The notes: generated by a model not told the origin, from the letters alone. A DNA stretch of 64,000 bases from an uncultured Oscillospiraceae bacterium (GCA_934645175.1 CAKUDE010000006.1:1-64000), one strand, 5' to 3'. Positions 54,085 through 63,604 are shown, counted from the stretch's first letter. Program-made: numbers and translations.

Positions 54085-55230
54085 TCACAGGGATTGATAT
54101 ACCGCGCGGCGCGCCGCAGCGTCCGCAAGGAGGATTTGGTCCAGATCGGGGCGATCGGTCTGCGCAACGGTATCGAGTGCACCTCGAACGAGACGTTCAA
54201 TGTCGTAAAAGCCGATCTCGTCGCGCAAAAACGCACCGACGGCAGCCTCATTCGCGCCGTTGAGCACGGCGCAGGCCGTACCGCCGCGCTGCGCCGCCTC
54301 ACGCGCCAACGCAAGGCAGGGAAAGGCTTCATAGTCCGGCGCAGCAAAGGTCAGTGCGCCGCAGGTTGTAAGATCCAGCGGCGCGGCAGGATTCTCCGCG
54401 CGCTCCGGGTAAGTCATTGCCAACCGGATCGGTACACGCATATCCGGCACACCAAGCTGCGCAAGCACCGCACCGTCGCGGAATTCTACCAGCGAATGCA
54501 CGATACTCTGCCGGTGAATGAGTACATCGACCTGCGAAAGCGGCAGAGAATACAGCCGCATCGCTTCGATAACCTCCAGTCCCTTGTTCATCAGCGTTGC
54601 GCAATCAACGGTGATCTTCTGCCCCATTTTCCAATTCGGATGGCACAGCGCATCGGCTTTGGTCACGGCTCCCAGCTCCTCACGCGATCTGCCGTAAAAC
54701 GGCCCGCCCGAGCATGTCAGAAGTAATCTGCGGATCTCGCGCCGATCCGTACATCCCATCAGGCACTGGAAAATCGCCGAATGCTCGGAATCGACGGGAA
54801 GAATTTCTGTGCCGTATTCCCGCGCGGCAGCCATGACAAGCTCGCCGGCGCAGACAAGCGTCTCCTTATTTGCCAGTGCAATTCGCTTTTTTTGACGGAT
54901 TGCAGCCAGCGTCGGCTGTAAGCCGAGCATTCCGACCACGGCCGTCACAACGGTATCCGCCTGTTCATGGACAGCGGCGGCAAGCAACCCCTCCGGGCCG
55001 GAGAGAATGCGGATCTTCTGTGTGCCAAGCGCGTCGCGCAGAGCATTCGCCGCCTGCGGCGTGGCCATCACGGCCAGCTCCGGCTTGTATTCGCGGCACT
55101 GCCGCGCCATACGCTCCACGTTCGCTCCGGCCGCCAGCGCCGCCACACGGATTCCAAGCTGACCGACAACCTCAAGCGTCTGCCGGCCGATGGAGCCGGT
55201 CGAACCCAAAACGGAAACACAGTTCGTCAT
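54085..55230 (-). CDS. dxr: 1-deoxy-D-xylulose 5-phosphate reductoisomerase
   Basis: The 381-residue NADPH-dependent enzyme makes MEP from DXP. The nucleotide site is CVSVLGSTGSIGRQTLEVV. Central motifs are ALANKETLVCAGELVM, LPVDSEHSAIFQCL (metal-binding Asp/Glu), LTCSGGPF and VDCATLMNKGLEVIEAM, followed by VLIHRQSIVHSLVEFRDG. It is one base from cdsA. Confidence 0.95.
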   Translation of the reverse strand: MTNCVSVLGSTGSIGRQTLEVVGQLGIRVAALAAGANVERMARQCREYKPELAVMATPQAANALRDALGTQKIRILSGPEGLLAAAVHEQADTVVTAVVGMLGLQPTLAAIRQKKRIALANKETLVCAGELVMAAAREYGTEILPVDSEHSAIFQCLMGCTDRREIRRLLLTCSGGPFYGRSREELGAVTKADALCHPNWKMGQKITVDCATLMNKGLEVIEAMRLYSLPLSQVDVLIHRQSIVHSLVEFRDGAVLAQLGVPDMRVPIRLAMTYPERAENPAAPLDLTTCGALTFAAPDYEAFPCLALAREAAQRGGTACAVLNGANEAAVGAFLRDEIGFYDIERLVRGALDTVAQTDRPDLDQILLADAAARRAVYQSL

Positions 55231-55231
55231 A

Positions 55232-56080
55232 TCACTTCACCGCAAACGGGATGGCCAGCAGCAGCAGCTCTGCCAGTGGCGCAACGATCATCGTGCTGTC
55301 AAAACGATCCAGAATGCCGCCGTGACCCGGAAACAGATTTCCATAGTCTTTGATCCCCACCTGCCGTTTTACGACGGAGAGAGTCAGGTCGCCGACGATG
55401 GAGCCAAGTGCTCCGAGCACACCATAGATTGCCGCATAGAGGTAGTTGACCTGCGTAAAGCCGAAGAATCGGTGAAGCAGAAAGGTATAAAGGCACATCG
55501 CGAGGATATTCGTTACAATGCCGCCAATCGCACCCTCCACCGTCTTTTTGGGACTGATGACAGGCGCAAGCTTGTGTTTTCCGCAGGCCCGGCCGACAAA
55601 ATACGCACCGGAATCCGCAACCATAGAAAGCAAAAAAGCAACAAGGATAAAAAAGTTTCCGCCGTTCATCGCACGCAGGCGCACCAGTGCGCCGATCAGG
55701 AACGGATAAACCAATCCCGCAAACAGAGCGACGCAGAGATCCGTAAACTTCAGCTTCGCATGCGCAGCCAGGAGCTCACAGAACAGAAGCGAAAAATACA
55801 CAAACAGCCCCGCCAGCGTAAGAAGCCACAGCATCTGCTCCGACACAACGGCGCAGGCGCGAAGCCAAGACCACATGACCGTGGCCATCGCGCTGACAAC
55901 GGTATACACCAAAACCCGTTTGTGCTTTAATATTCCCGTCCGCCAAAGCATTTCATACGCCCCGATGCCGCAAGCCAAAGCAAAAAGAATCGCCGTGGCC
56001 ACGGGCGGGAGCAGCAGGACGATAACAAGCAGCAGCGGAAGTCCGATGCAGGCAGTCAAAATACGGGTAAGCACGGTCAA
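55232..56080 (-). CDS. cdsA: Phosphatidate cytidylyltransferase
   Basis: The 282-residue polytopic enzyme makes CDP-diacylglycerol from phosphatidic acid and CTP. The C-terminal signature is complete: SVVKRQVGIKDYGNLFPGHG then GILDRFDSTMIVAP. About seven hydrophobic segments precede or surround it. PlsC, which makes its substrate, is encoded elsewhere in the window. It overlaps uppS by 4 bases. Confidence 0.94.
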   Translation of the reverse strand: MTVLTRILTACIGLPLLLVIVLLLPPVATAILFALACGIGAYEMLWRTGILKHKRVLVYTVVSAMATVMWSWLRACAVVSEQMLWLLTLAGLFVYFSLLFCELLAAHAKLKFTDLCVALFAGLVYPFLIGALVRLRAMNGGNFFILVAFLLSMVADSGAYFVGRACGKHKLAPVISPKKTVEGAIGGIVTNILAMCLYTFLLHRFFGFTQVNYLYAAIYGVLGALGSIVGDLTLSVVKRQVGIKDYGNLFPGHGGILDRFDSTMIVAPLAELLLLAIPFAVK

Positions 56081-56817
56081 ACACCTCCAAAGCGGCGATT
56101 TCTGGCGGAATAAGCCGCAATCGCCCGTTCAAGATCCTCCGGCCCAAAATCCGGCCAAAGCGTCTGCGTAAAATAGTATTCGGCATAGGCCGACTGCCAT
56201 AACAGAAAATTTGAGGTCCGCAGCTCGCCGCCCGGGCGGATTATCAGCTCCGGATCCGGGATCCCAGCCGAATACATCAGACCGGAAAAGGCCTCTTCGG
56301 TCAGTTCGTCCGGGCTGCATTCCCCTGCCGCGCAGCGGCGGGCAAATTCCTGCGCCGCACGCACGATCTCGGCTCGTCCGCCATAATTCAGGCAAAAATT
56401 CACCTGCACACCGTCATATTGCCCGGAACGTTCCGAGGCAATACGCGCCTCCTCCTGAAGCTCCGGAGAAAGTCGGCTCAGATCTCCGAAAAAGCGGAAA
56501 CGGGCACGGTTCTTATCCATGTCGCGAATGATCTCGCCGAGATAGCGCTCCAAAAGCTCCATAATTCCGTCAACCTCCTCCGCAGAACGTCTCCAGTTCT
56601 CCGTAGAAAAGGCATAGACTGTCAAATACCGCAGGCCGATTTCCTTTGCATAATTCGCGATGGTTCGAAAAGCCTCAGCCCCTGCGCGGTGACCAAAAAT
56701 ACGCGGCAGCCCGCGCTGCTGCGCCCAACGGCCGTTGCCGTCCATTACAATGGCAATATGCGTTGGAAGAACACGCTCCTGTGCGGGCGAAGGCGTTTGT
56801 TTTTTTGAAAACAGCAT
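56077..56817 (-). CDS. uppS: Undecaprenyl diphosphate synthase (cis-prenyltransferase)
   Basis: The 246-residue enzyme extends farnesyl diphosphate to the C55 lipid carrier. Motifs: HIAIVMDGNGRWAQQRGLPR (catalytic Asp, family region I), YLTVYAFSTENWRRSAEEV, NFCLNYGGRAEIV, and IPDPELIIRPGGELRTSNFL with FTQTLWPDF at the end. ATG at 56817 has GGAG 7 bases upstream. Confidence 0.95.
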   Translation of the reverse strand: MLFSKKQTPSPAQERVLPTHIAIVMDGNGRWAQQRGLPRIFGHRAGAEAFRTIANYAKEIGLRYLTVYAFSTENWRRSAEEVDGIMELLERYLGEIIRDMDKNRARFRFFGDLSRLSPELQEEARIASERSGQYDGVQVNFCLNYGGRAEIVRAAQEFARRCAAGECSPDELTEEAFSGLMYSAGIPDPELIIRPGGELRTSNFLLWQSAYAEYYFTQTLWPDFGPEDLERAIAAYSARNRRFGGV

Positions 56818-56882
56818 GGTATTACTCCAAAACATGGGGGATGACGCAATCAGCCGCCATATGGCGGCTGATTCCGGAAGCA

Positions 56883-57437
56883 TCAGATCTCCATAAGCTC
56901 CTTTTCCTTGGCGGCGCAGGCTTCATCGACCTTTTTGATATATTTGTCGGTCAAATCCTGAAGATCCTTCTCGGCCTTCTTCTGGTCGTCCTCGGTAATC
57001 TCGCTCTTTTTCTTCAGATTTTTGATGTAATCCATCGCATCGCGGCGGACATTGCGCATCGCGACCTTGGCCTCTTCGCCGTACTTTTTGACCTGCTTGA
57101 CCAGCTCGCGGCGGCGCTCCTCGGTAAGCTGCGGAAATACCAGACGGATCACACGGCCGTCGTTCTGCGGGTTAATACCGAGATCGGACGACTGGATCGC
57201 CTTCTCGATTTTTTTCAGCAGCGAGCCGTCCCACGGTTGGATGACCAGCGTGCGGGCATCCGGCGAAGAAATAGTACCGACCTGACCGACGGGAGTATCG
57301 ACACCATAGTATTCGACCTCAATGCGGTCAAGCACGCGGGCATTGGCGCGGCCGGCGCGAATGGCGCCGAAGTCCTCCGCCAAAACATCAAGCGTGCGAT
57401 CCATCTTGCGGGAAAAATCCTTAAAGTCAACTGCCAT
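56883..57437 (-). CDS. frr: Ribosome recycling factor
   Basis: The 184-residue L-shaped protein dissociates post-termination ribosomes with EF-G. It shows AIRAGRANARVLDRIEVEYY, TPVGQVGTISSPDARTLVIQ and PQLTEERRRELVKQVKKYGE. AAGGAGG lies upstream of the ATG at 57437. It follows pyrH by one base, the universal pyrH-frr pairing. Confidence 0.96.
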   Translation of the reverse strand: MAVDFKDFSRKMDRTLDVLAEDFGAIRAGRANARVLDRIEVEYYGVDTPVGQVGTISSPDARTLVIQPWDGSLLKKIEKAIQSSDLGINPQNDGRVIRLVFPQLTEERRRELVKQVKKYGEEAKVAMRNVRRDAMDYIKNLKKKSEITEDDQKKAEKDLQDLTDKYIKKVDEACAAKEKELMEI

Positions 57438-57438
57438 G

Positions 57439-58170
57439 TTATTTATCCTCCTTAACAACTGTTCCGATCTTTTCACCCATCACCACGCGCAGGATATTCT
57501 GCGGATCCTTCAGTGCAAAGAGGATGATGGGAATATGGTTGTCCATTGCCAGCGTCATCGCGGTCGTGTCCGTAGCCTGAAGATTCTCGGCCAACACTCT
57601 GTGATAACTCAGCTCGTCATATTTCACGGCGGAGGCGTCCTTTGCGGGATCGGCGGTATAAACGCCATCCACATTTTTCGCCAGCAGCACCGCGTCGGCG
57701 TTGATCTCCGCCGCGCGAAGCACCGCACCGGTATCCGTAGAGAAGAAGGGGTTGCCGGTCCCGCAGGCAAAGATCACAACTCTCCCCTTTTCCATGTGAC
57801 GGATCGCACGTCCGCGAATGTAAGGCTCTGCAATGGCACGCATTTCCAGCGCTGTCTGCACGCGTGCGGCAACGCCGCGCTGTTCCAGAACGTCGGCAAT
57901 GGCCAACGCATTCATGGTCGTCGCCAGCATTCCCATATGGTCGGCGCGAGTGCGCTCCATTCGGTCGCTGCCGTCCTTCACACCCCGCCAGAAATTTCCT
58001 CCGCCGACAACGATGCCGACCTGCACGCCGAGCGCAACACACTGCTTCACAACGTCGCAAACACTGCCGATTACGTCAAAATCCAGCCCGCGATGCGCGT
58101 CGCCCGCAAGCGCCTCGCCACTGAGCTTGAGCAGCACGCGGCGATATTTAGGCTCATTCAAGAGAATCAC
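57439..58170 (-). CDS. pyrH: UMP kinase
   Basis: The 243-residue amino-acid-kinase-fold enzyme phosphorylates UMP. Motifs are [45 protein letters not shown] and [13 protein letters not shown]. The longest frame starts at GTG 58170 with GGAG 8 bases upstream. A TTG at 58161 has an equally placed AAGGAG and gives [12 protein letters not shown], closer to other PyrH N termini, so the true start is uncertain by three codons. First gene of the pyrH-to-polC operon. Confidence 0.94.
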   Translation of the reverse strand: MILLNEPKYRRVLLKLSGEALAGDAHRGLDFDVIGSVCDVVKQCVALGVQVGIVVGGGNFWRGVKDGSDRMERTRADHMGMLATTMNALAIADVLEQRGVAARVQTALEMRAIAEPYIRGRAIRHMEKGRVVIFACGTGNPFFSTDTGAVLRAAEINADAVLLAKNVDGVYTADPAKDASAVKYDELSYHRVLAENLQATDTTAMTLAMDNHIPIILFALKDPQNILRVVMGEKIGTVVKEDK

Positions 58171-58196
58171 TCCTTTGTCTCCTTCATTCTCCGTCT

Positions 58197-58225
58197 ATTG
58201 TATAATAAATCACGGGAATTGACAA
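58197..58225 (-). promoter_or_regulatory. SigA-type promoter for the pyrH-polC operon
   Basis: TTGTCA (58220-58225) and TACAAT (58197-58202) with 17-base spacing on the minus strand, about 27 bases from the pyrH start and divergent from the glnS promoter. Confidence 0.78.
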
Positions 58226-58306
58226 CCGAAAATTTTGGTTTTTCCAAATTGTTTTCAATTATCAATCTCCTTCCACCCAAATTCGGCAGATTTCATGAAT
58301 TCCGGC

Positions 58307-58335
58307 TTGCAAATTTGGCAAAAGTGTTATATACT
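58307..58335 (+). promoter_or_regulatory. SigA-type promoter for glnS
   Basis: TTGCAA (58307-58312) and TATACT (58330-58335) with 17-base spacing on the plus strand. The leader before the ATG at 58368 is only about 25 bases, so there is no room for a T-box. Confidence 0.8.
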
Positions 58336-58367
58336 ATGTGCGAAAAATGCATGAGAGGGTGAAGCGA

Positions 58368-60053
58368 ATGGAAGACCGTCGTGTTTTTCCGGAACCTAAA
58401 AACTTTATAGAATCCTTCATCGTTGAGGATCTGTCCGAGGGCGGACAATATGAGGGAATGCAGGTACACACCCGCTTTCCGCCGGAGCCAAACGGATATC
58501 TTCACATCGGCCACTGCAAGGCGCTGTGCATCGATTTTGGCACCGCCGAGCGCTTCGGCGGCATCTGCAATCTGCGTATGGATGACACAAATCCGACCAA
58601 GGAGGATGTGGAGTACGTCGAAGCGATTAAGCAGGACATTCACTGGCTCGGTTTTGACTGGGACGACCGTTTCTACTACGCCTCACAGTACTTCGACAAA
58701 ATGTATGAATGTGCCGAAGGGCTGATTAAAAAAGGACTCGCCTACGTCTGCGAATTGACACCGGAGCAAATGAAGGAAATGCGCGGCGACCTCAACACGC
58801 CCGCCGTCAGCCCTTACCGTGATCGGCCGATGGAGGAATCGCTCGATCTGTTCCGCCGGATGCGCGCAGGCGAATTCCCGAACGGCGCCATGACGCTCCG
58901 CGCAAAAATTGATCTTGCCTCCGGTAACTTCAATATGCGCGATCCTGCTATTTACCGCATCAATCATATGCCCCATCACGCCACCGGGGACAAGTGGTGC
59001 ATCTATCCAATGTACGATTTTGCGCATCCCATCGAAGATGCGATGGAGCATATTACGCACTCGCTGTGCTCGCTGGAATTTGAGGCGCACCGCCCTCTGT
59101 ATAACTGGGTTGTTGAACACTGTGATCTGCCCGCAAAGCCGCGGCAGATAGAGTTTGCGCGTCTGGGGATTGATCACACCGTCATGAGCAAGCGTAAGCT
59201 TCGCCGTCTCGTAGAAGAAAACCGTGTCATCGGTTGGGACGATCCGAGAATGCCGACACTCTGCGGACTGCGCCGCAGAGGCTATACGCCGGCCTCCATC
59301 CGTAATTTCTGTGAGCGCATCGGCGTCGCCAAGGTCGCCTCGACGGTAGAGTATGCTTTTCTGGAACACTGTCTGCGTGAGGATCTGAATGAAACCGCCG
59401 CGCGCGTTATGGCCGTCCTGCACCCTATTCGGCTGACAGTGACAAATTACCCGGAAGGCAAGACAGAGGTCTTTTCCGTGGAGAATCATCCGAACCATCC
59501 GGAGATGGGTTCGCGCGAGGTTCCTTTCTCGCGCAGCCTCTGGATTGAGGCCGAAGATTTTCAACCGGAAAAGGTCGGCAAGTTCTTCCGGCTTTTCCCG
59601 GGAAATGAAGTTCGTCTCAAGGGCGCCTATGTGGTCAAGTGTACCGGCTTCCGCACGGATGAGACCGGAGCCGTAACCGAGGTCCTGTGCGAATACGACC
59701 CGGATTCACGCGGCGGAGACCCGGCCGACGGACGCAAGATCAAGTCAACGATCCATTGGGTCGATGCGTCCACCTGCGCAGACGCCGAAGTACGTCTGTA
59801 CTCTAACCTGTTTACCGACGCAGACCCTGATGCAGCGGATAAGGATTTCATCGAATGTCTGAATCCCGACTCGTTGGAGGTCCTGACCGGCTGTAAGGTT
59901 GAGGCTGCTCTGGTCTGCGCTGCGGCGGCGCCCGCCGCCTTCCAGTTCATGCGTCTCGGCTATTTCTGCCCGGACAGCAAGGATTCCTCCCCGGAACACC
60001 CCGTATTTAACCGCTCGGTCAGCCTGAAAGACAGCTACAAGCCCGAAAAATAA
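58368..60053 (+). CDS. glnS: Glutaminyl-tRNA synthetase
   Basis: The 561-residue class I synthetase charges tRNA-Gln directly. RFPPEPNGYLHIGHCKAL holds the HIGH motif, and VMSKRKLRRLVEEN is the KMSKS loop. NLRMDDTNPTKEDVEYVEAI and FEAHRPLYNWVVEH are GlnRS-specific rather than GluRS-like. The C-terminal beta-barrel anticodon-binding domains are present. Many Firmicutes use GatCAB instead, so GlnRS is of evolutionary interest. ATG at 58368 follows AGAGGGTG; a GTG at 58338 is upstream but overlaps the predicted start of transcription. Confidence 0.94.
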   Translation: MEDRRVFPEPKNFIESFIVEDLSEGGQYEGMQVHTRFPPEPNGYLHIGHCKALCIDFGTAERFGGICNLRMDDTNPTKEDVEYVEAIKQDIHWLGFDWDDRFYYASQYFDKMYECAEGLIKKGLAYVCELTPEQMKEMRGDLNTPAVSPYRDRPMEESLDLFRRMRAGEFPNGAMTLRAKIDLASGNFNMRDPAIYRINHMPHHATGDKWCIYPMYDFAHPIEDAMEHITHSLCSLEFEAHRPLYNWVVEHCDLPAKPRQIEFARLGIDHTVMSKRKLRRLVEENRVIGWDDPRMPTLCGLRRRGYTPASIRNFCERIGVAKVASTVEYAFLEHCLREDLNETAARVMAVLHPIRLTVTNYPEGKTEVFSVENHPNHPEMGSREVPFSRSLWIEAEDFQPEKVGKFFRLFPGNEVRLKGAYVVKCTGFRTDETGAVTEVLCEYDPDSRGGDPADGRKIKSTIHWVDASTCADAEVRLYSNLFTDADPDAADKDFIECLNPDSLEVLTGCKVEAALVCAAAAPAAFQFMRLGYFCPDSKDSSPEHPVFNRSVSLKDSYKPEK

Positions 60054-60057
60054 AAAG

Positions 60058-60084
60058 AAACCACCGGTTTCTGCCGGTGGTTTT
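60058..60084 (+). terminator. Intrinsic terminator of glnS
   Basis: AAACCACCGG (60058-60067) pairs with CCGGTGGTTT (60074-60083) and is followed by a T run. It begins 4 bases past the glnS stop. Confidence 0.85.
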
Positions 60085-60138
60085 CCTTTGCGGCGGTGGT
60101 CATGCCGTGTATTTTCTTGCAGACTGCTGTCTAATCGC

Positions 60139-60168
60139 AAAAGCCCGTGGCTTGCGCCACGGGCTTTC
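60139..60168 (-). terminator. Intrinsic terminator of the SLH protein gene
   Basis: AAAGCCCGTGGC (60140-60151) and GCCACGGGCTTT (60156-60167) form a perfect 12-bp stem with a 4-base loop and T4 on the minus strand, 39 bases past the SLH gene stop. Confidence 0.85.
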
Positions 60169-60206
60169 GCTTGCAGGGGATTACACATAAGGATGGAAAG
60201 GAAAGA

Positions 60207-63200
60207 TTATTCGTTCGGATTGATGAGATTCCAGAAGCGCTGGAACAGGACGGCGCCCTCACAGCGAATCAGTTTCTCATTGGGCGCGAGCGTCGTTTCC
60301 GTGCGCCCGATCATCAGGCCAATGGCGTTGGCCCAGCGCATGGCTTCCAGTGCATACGGCTGGATGCTTCCCGCATCGGTATAACCGCTCAGGTCGGCAC
60401 GTTCGCTGACATCCATACCCTTATACTGTGCATAACGGTAGAGCATGGTGACAGCCTGCTGGCGGCTTACGTTAGAATACGGCTCGAAGGTCGATTCCGT
60501 CATGCCGAGAACGATCCCGTTCTCCGAGGCCCACGAGACAGCCTCCGCAAACCAAGCATCGGCCTTGACATCCTTAAACTTCTCGGAAACGGCGACTTCC
60601 GGTTCACCGTCGAGACGATAAAGCATCTGGACGAACATAGCGCGAGACATTGTCATATACGGGGCAAACGTTCCGTCGCCCATACCGTTGACAAGGCCCT
60701 TCTCGTAAACAAACATGATGGAATCCTGCGCCCACTGACCGCGAATATCGGTAAAGGGCAGCGCATCATCCGAAACGATGGTCAGGATGTACTTCTGCTC
60801 CGCGCCGCTTTCGCTGACGGAGGTCACAAGGAAACGGTTCGGTTCCGTAACGCCGCTGCCGAAGTAGAGGCGATAGGCATAAGCGTTGCTCTGCTCCACG
60901 ATGGAGCACTTGTCCTCACCGGAAATCTGCTCAACGGAGAGAATCTTGCCCTCTGAGGGAGCAGCCAGCCACACTCTGGGCTTATCAACGCCCTTCGTGC
61001 TGATCTCATAGTTGATATACTCAACAGGCTTCAGCCCGGAGGTGTTCGGTGCGGCATTGGACTTATTGATGACATACTGCGGCCGGTTGTCACGGTTAAA
61101 CACCTTAATCGTCACCGTCGCAGTGTTACTGACGGAGGTAACAACGTTGTCGCCGTCCGTGTTGGCTGCAACACAGCGGAAATAGGTCGTACCCAGTGCC
61201 TCGGTGGAAACGGGCAGACGGTTTTCGGTTGCACCCTCCACATCCTGCCAGGTCTCACCGTCCGCAGAAGACTGCCACTGGAGGCTCAGTGTGCCTTTCT
61301 TAAGAGGCTTGAGAGAAATTTCCAGGTCATCCGCCTTGGTATTCGGCTCATACTTAATCAGGTCTTCGCTCAGATTCTTGTCGAACAGCGGGTACTCCGT
61401 CTCGGATACGCCGATACAGATCACGTTCGCACTGTCATTCTTATAGTAGAGATTGCCGTTCTTGTCGCAGATCATGCTGCTGATGCAATACTGCTCATAG
61501 CCCTTTGCGTCGTAAAGCTCAATGACCTCAACGTCGGTCACGTCCTTCGCATCTACACGCACAAGCGTCACGCCGCCGGGGATAGAGTTGTATGTGCTGT
61601 AGAAGCACAGAACACCTTCGGACTGCTCATACGCAGTGGAAAGCAGCATGGAGCACTGCGGATAACCCTTCAGGTCTACCGCTTTGACGATGTTCAGCGT
61701 CTTTCGATCGGCAATCACAAAGCTGCCGCTCGAACCGGTCTCGGAAATACCACTGCCGGTGCCGAAATACACATAATCACCGTAGACAACGGGCGTGGAC
61801 GTGCTCTGCGCATGAATATTGGAAAGCTTCAGGCCGTTGATCATGCCCGTCTTTTCGTCGATCTCTGCGCGGCAGAGATAGCCGCCCTTGGTGGTGAAGT
61901 AGAGACTGCCGTCAACATAAGTCAGAGCGCTTCTCTGGTCGCCGCAGCCGGTCAGCTCCACGGAGCAAACGGGTCGGATCTCATCATTCTCAGCGTAGGA
62001 CTTCTTGAACACCAGCAGACGGGAATTTCCCGTAAAGCCGCTGTCGCCGTCATCGGTACCGACGCAGATGTAGTCACCAACCGCAACGGAACCGGCCCAG
62101 TAGAAGCCGCCGGTTACGGTATAGGACCATTCCAGTTCGCCGGTCGCGGCATTCAGGCAAACAAAATTCGCGTCGCGGGTTTCGCCGTACCAGAAGCCGG
62201 TGTAGACGTGTCCGTCGGAAACGGTAATGGGCGAAAGCGCCTGACCCTTCAGTTCGTCGGAGTAGACCCAGACGGACTCAAGATCCGTAGCGGTAAAAGC
62301 CTGTACGGTACCGTTGCCGAGCGGAGCATAGATCAGTCCATCCGCATAGGCGGGCGGCGTATAGCCGTAGCTCGGAGCCTGCGCCATCTCGCCGGTCGCA
62401 AGAGTCTCTCCGGTTGCGAGGTCGAGCTTGTAGATGGTCTTGCTGCTCATAACAATGAGCGCATCGTCCACAATAATTTGTACGCTGGGAGCCGCAGACC
62501 AACCGCTGCCGAGCTTTCTTGCCCAGCGGAATTGTGCATACTCGGGCCCGAAAGGCGTAGCCACATCCGTGATACCGTTGTTCGTATCGCTGTTGCGGAA
62601 GTTCTTCCAGTCGGCGCTGACACTCTTCGCATAGACGGTTACTTCGCAATACGGGGAGATGAAATACTGTTCCTCGTCCGGATCGCCGACAGCGGCGAGA
62701 CGGACGGTACCGGCATCCTTGAAGGTGTAGGTCAGCTTGCCGTCCTTGTCGGTCTTGACGATGTTATTATTGTCGTCATAAAGGAAATCGACAAAAGCCC
62801 CCTTCTCGTCGAGCTTACCAACGGCAACGTCGGCCATCGGCTTAAGGCTCGTCAGTGGCTGTGTGGGATTGCCGGGCGCGGAGAACATACTTTCGTAAGC
62901 CGTAAAGCCCGTCAGCGTGAGCGTCAGGGTATCACCCGCAGCGACAAAGGTAGACTTGGTATCGAAGTACAGGTAGGTGTTGAGCATACCGTACATCTCA
63001 TCGTCGGTCAGGAGGAAGAACTCCACCTCGTCACCGTCGGAAAGGACACACTCGTTGGCGGCGTAGCCGTCGGTCATCTCACCCACCGGCACACGGTCAT
63101 TGACCGTAAACATGATGCCCGTGGCAGCGCTGAGGCCAAAGATTTTCGTCATATAGCTCTCGGTGCCGCCGATGTAATTCTTCATGGTTTCTGCGGTGAA

Positions 63201-63503
63201 ATTCTCACCGTAGAGCACCTCATGCGCGGTCAGGATCGCGTCGGCAACGGTGATCTCACCGTCCTTCACGCCGTGGTCGACACCGCCGACCATTGTCCCC
63301 TCGGGGGCATTCTTCCAACCGTACTTCTTGACGGTATCCTGCTTGACCGTGATTTTCTGCCGCAGCATCGGGAAGCTGTAGCTTTCACCGCTGTAGCAGC
63401 TGAACCATACGCTGACGGTCTTCTCGGCCGCCGCGCTGAACGACGGAACGAGAGAAAGCACCAGCGCCAGCACAAGCAGCAGACTGCAAATGCGTTTTCT
63501 CAT
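60207..63503 (-). CDS. Cobalamin-riboswitch-controlled SLH surface protein with transcobalamin-like and beta-propeller domains
   Basis: The 1098-residue exported protein has a Sec signal (residues 1-25, SLLLVLALVLSLVPSFSAAA). Residues about 27-166 resemble the DUF4430/transcobalamin C-terminal-like domain (SYMTKIFGLSAATGIMFTVN; NECVLSDGDEVEFFLL). About 185-295 form a beta-rich region. A PQQ-type propeller spans about 296-700 (YKLDLATGETLA, LNAATGELEWSY). An Ig-like module (LSLQWQSSADGETWQDVEG) follows at about 740-800. Three SLH repeats end the protein (916-1098: FTDIRGQWAQDSI, FKDVKADAWFAEAVSW, YALEAMRWANAIGLMIG). SLH repeats anchor it to the wall. A cobalamin riboswitch precedes the gene, so corrinoid binding or capture is inferred, not shown. 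ATG at 63503 follows AGAGGTG. Confidence 0.85.
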   Translation of the reverse strand: MRKRICSLLLVLALVLSLVPSFSAAAEKTVSVWFSCYSGESYSFPMLRQKITVKQDTVKKYGWKNAPEGTMVGGVDHGVKDGEITVADAILTAHEVLYGENFTAETMKNYIGGTESYMTKIFGLSAATGIMFTVNDRVPVGEMTDGYAANECVLSDGDEVEFFLLTDDEMYGMLNTYLYFDTKSTFVAAGDTLTLTLTGFTAYESMFSAPGNPTQPLTSLKPMADVAVGKLDEKGAFVDFLYDDNNNIVKTDKDGKLTYTFKDAGTVRLAAVGDPDEEQYFISPYCEVTVYAKSVSADWKNFRNSDTNNGITDVATPFGPEYAQFRWARKLGSGWSAAPSVQIIVDDALIVMSSKTIYKLDLATGETLATGEMAQAPSYGYTPPAYADGLIYAPLGNGTVQAFTATDLESVWVYSDELKGQALSPITVSDGHVYTGFWYGETRDANFVCLNAATGELEWSYTVTGGFYWAGSVAVGDYICVGTDDGDSGFTGNSRLLVFKKSYAENDEIRPVCSVELTGCGDQRSALTYVDGSLYFTTKGGYLCRAEIDEKTGMINGLKLSNIHAQSTSTPVVYGDYVYFGTGSGISETGSSGSFVIADRKTLNIVKAVDLKGYPQCSMLLSTAYEQSEGVLCFYSTYNSIPGGVTLVRVDAKDVTDVEVIELYDAKGYEQYCISSMICDKNGNLYYKNDSANVICIGVSETEYPLFDKNLSEDLIKYEPNTKADDLEISLKPLKKGTLSLQWQSSADGETWQDVEGATENRLPVSTEALGTTYFRCVAANTDGDNVVTSVSNTATVTIKVFNRDNRPQYVINKSNAAPNTSGLKPVEYINYEISTKGVDKPRVWLAAPSEGKILSVEQISGEDKCSIVEQSNAYAYRLYFGSGVTEPNRFLVTSVSESGAEQKYILTIVSDDALPFTDIRGQWAQDSIMFVYEKGLVNGMGDGTFAPYMTMSRAMFVQMLYRLDGEPEVAVSEKFKDVKADAWFAEAVSWASENGIVLGMTESTFEPYSNVSRQQAVTMLYRYAQYKGMDVSERADLSGYTDAGSIQPYALEAMRWANAIGLMIGRTETTLAPNEKLIRCEGAVLFQRFWNLINPNE

Positions 63504-63563
63504 GGTTGCACCTCTGAAAAAATGTGATTTATGTCGTACGCCGCAATGGCGCATCAACCAAAT

Positions 63564-63597
63564 AAAAAGCACCGTGTCTACAACAAAGACACGGTGC
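63564..63597 (-). terminator. Riboswitch expression-platform terminator
   Basis: GCACCGTGTCT (63569-63579) pairs perfectly with AGACACGGTGC (63587-63597) around a 7-base loop, followed by T5 on the minus strand. It lies between the cobalamin aptamer and the SLH gene start, so ligand binding probably favours transcription termination. Confidence 0.85.
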
Positions 63598-63604
63598 AAA
63601 CGAA

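Noticed and set aside
53008..54726. A 572-codon plus-strand open frame opposite rseP and dxr
   Set aside because: It crosses two conserved genes on the other strand and shows no recognisable protein features.
58338..58367. GTG at 58338 as the glnS start
   Set aside because: It is within a few bases of the -10 and would leave no leader; the ATG at 58368 has a proper ribosome-binding site and matches GlnRS N termini.
61812..63527. A 571-codon plus-strand open frame opposite the SLH gene
   Set aside because: It is an antisense shadow of a gene with a clear domain structure, promoter, riboswitch and terminator.
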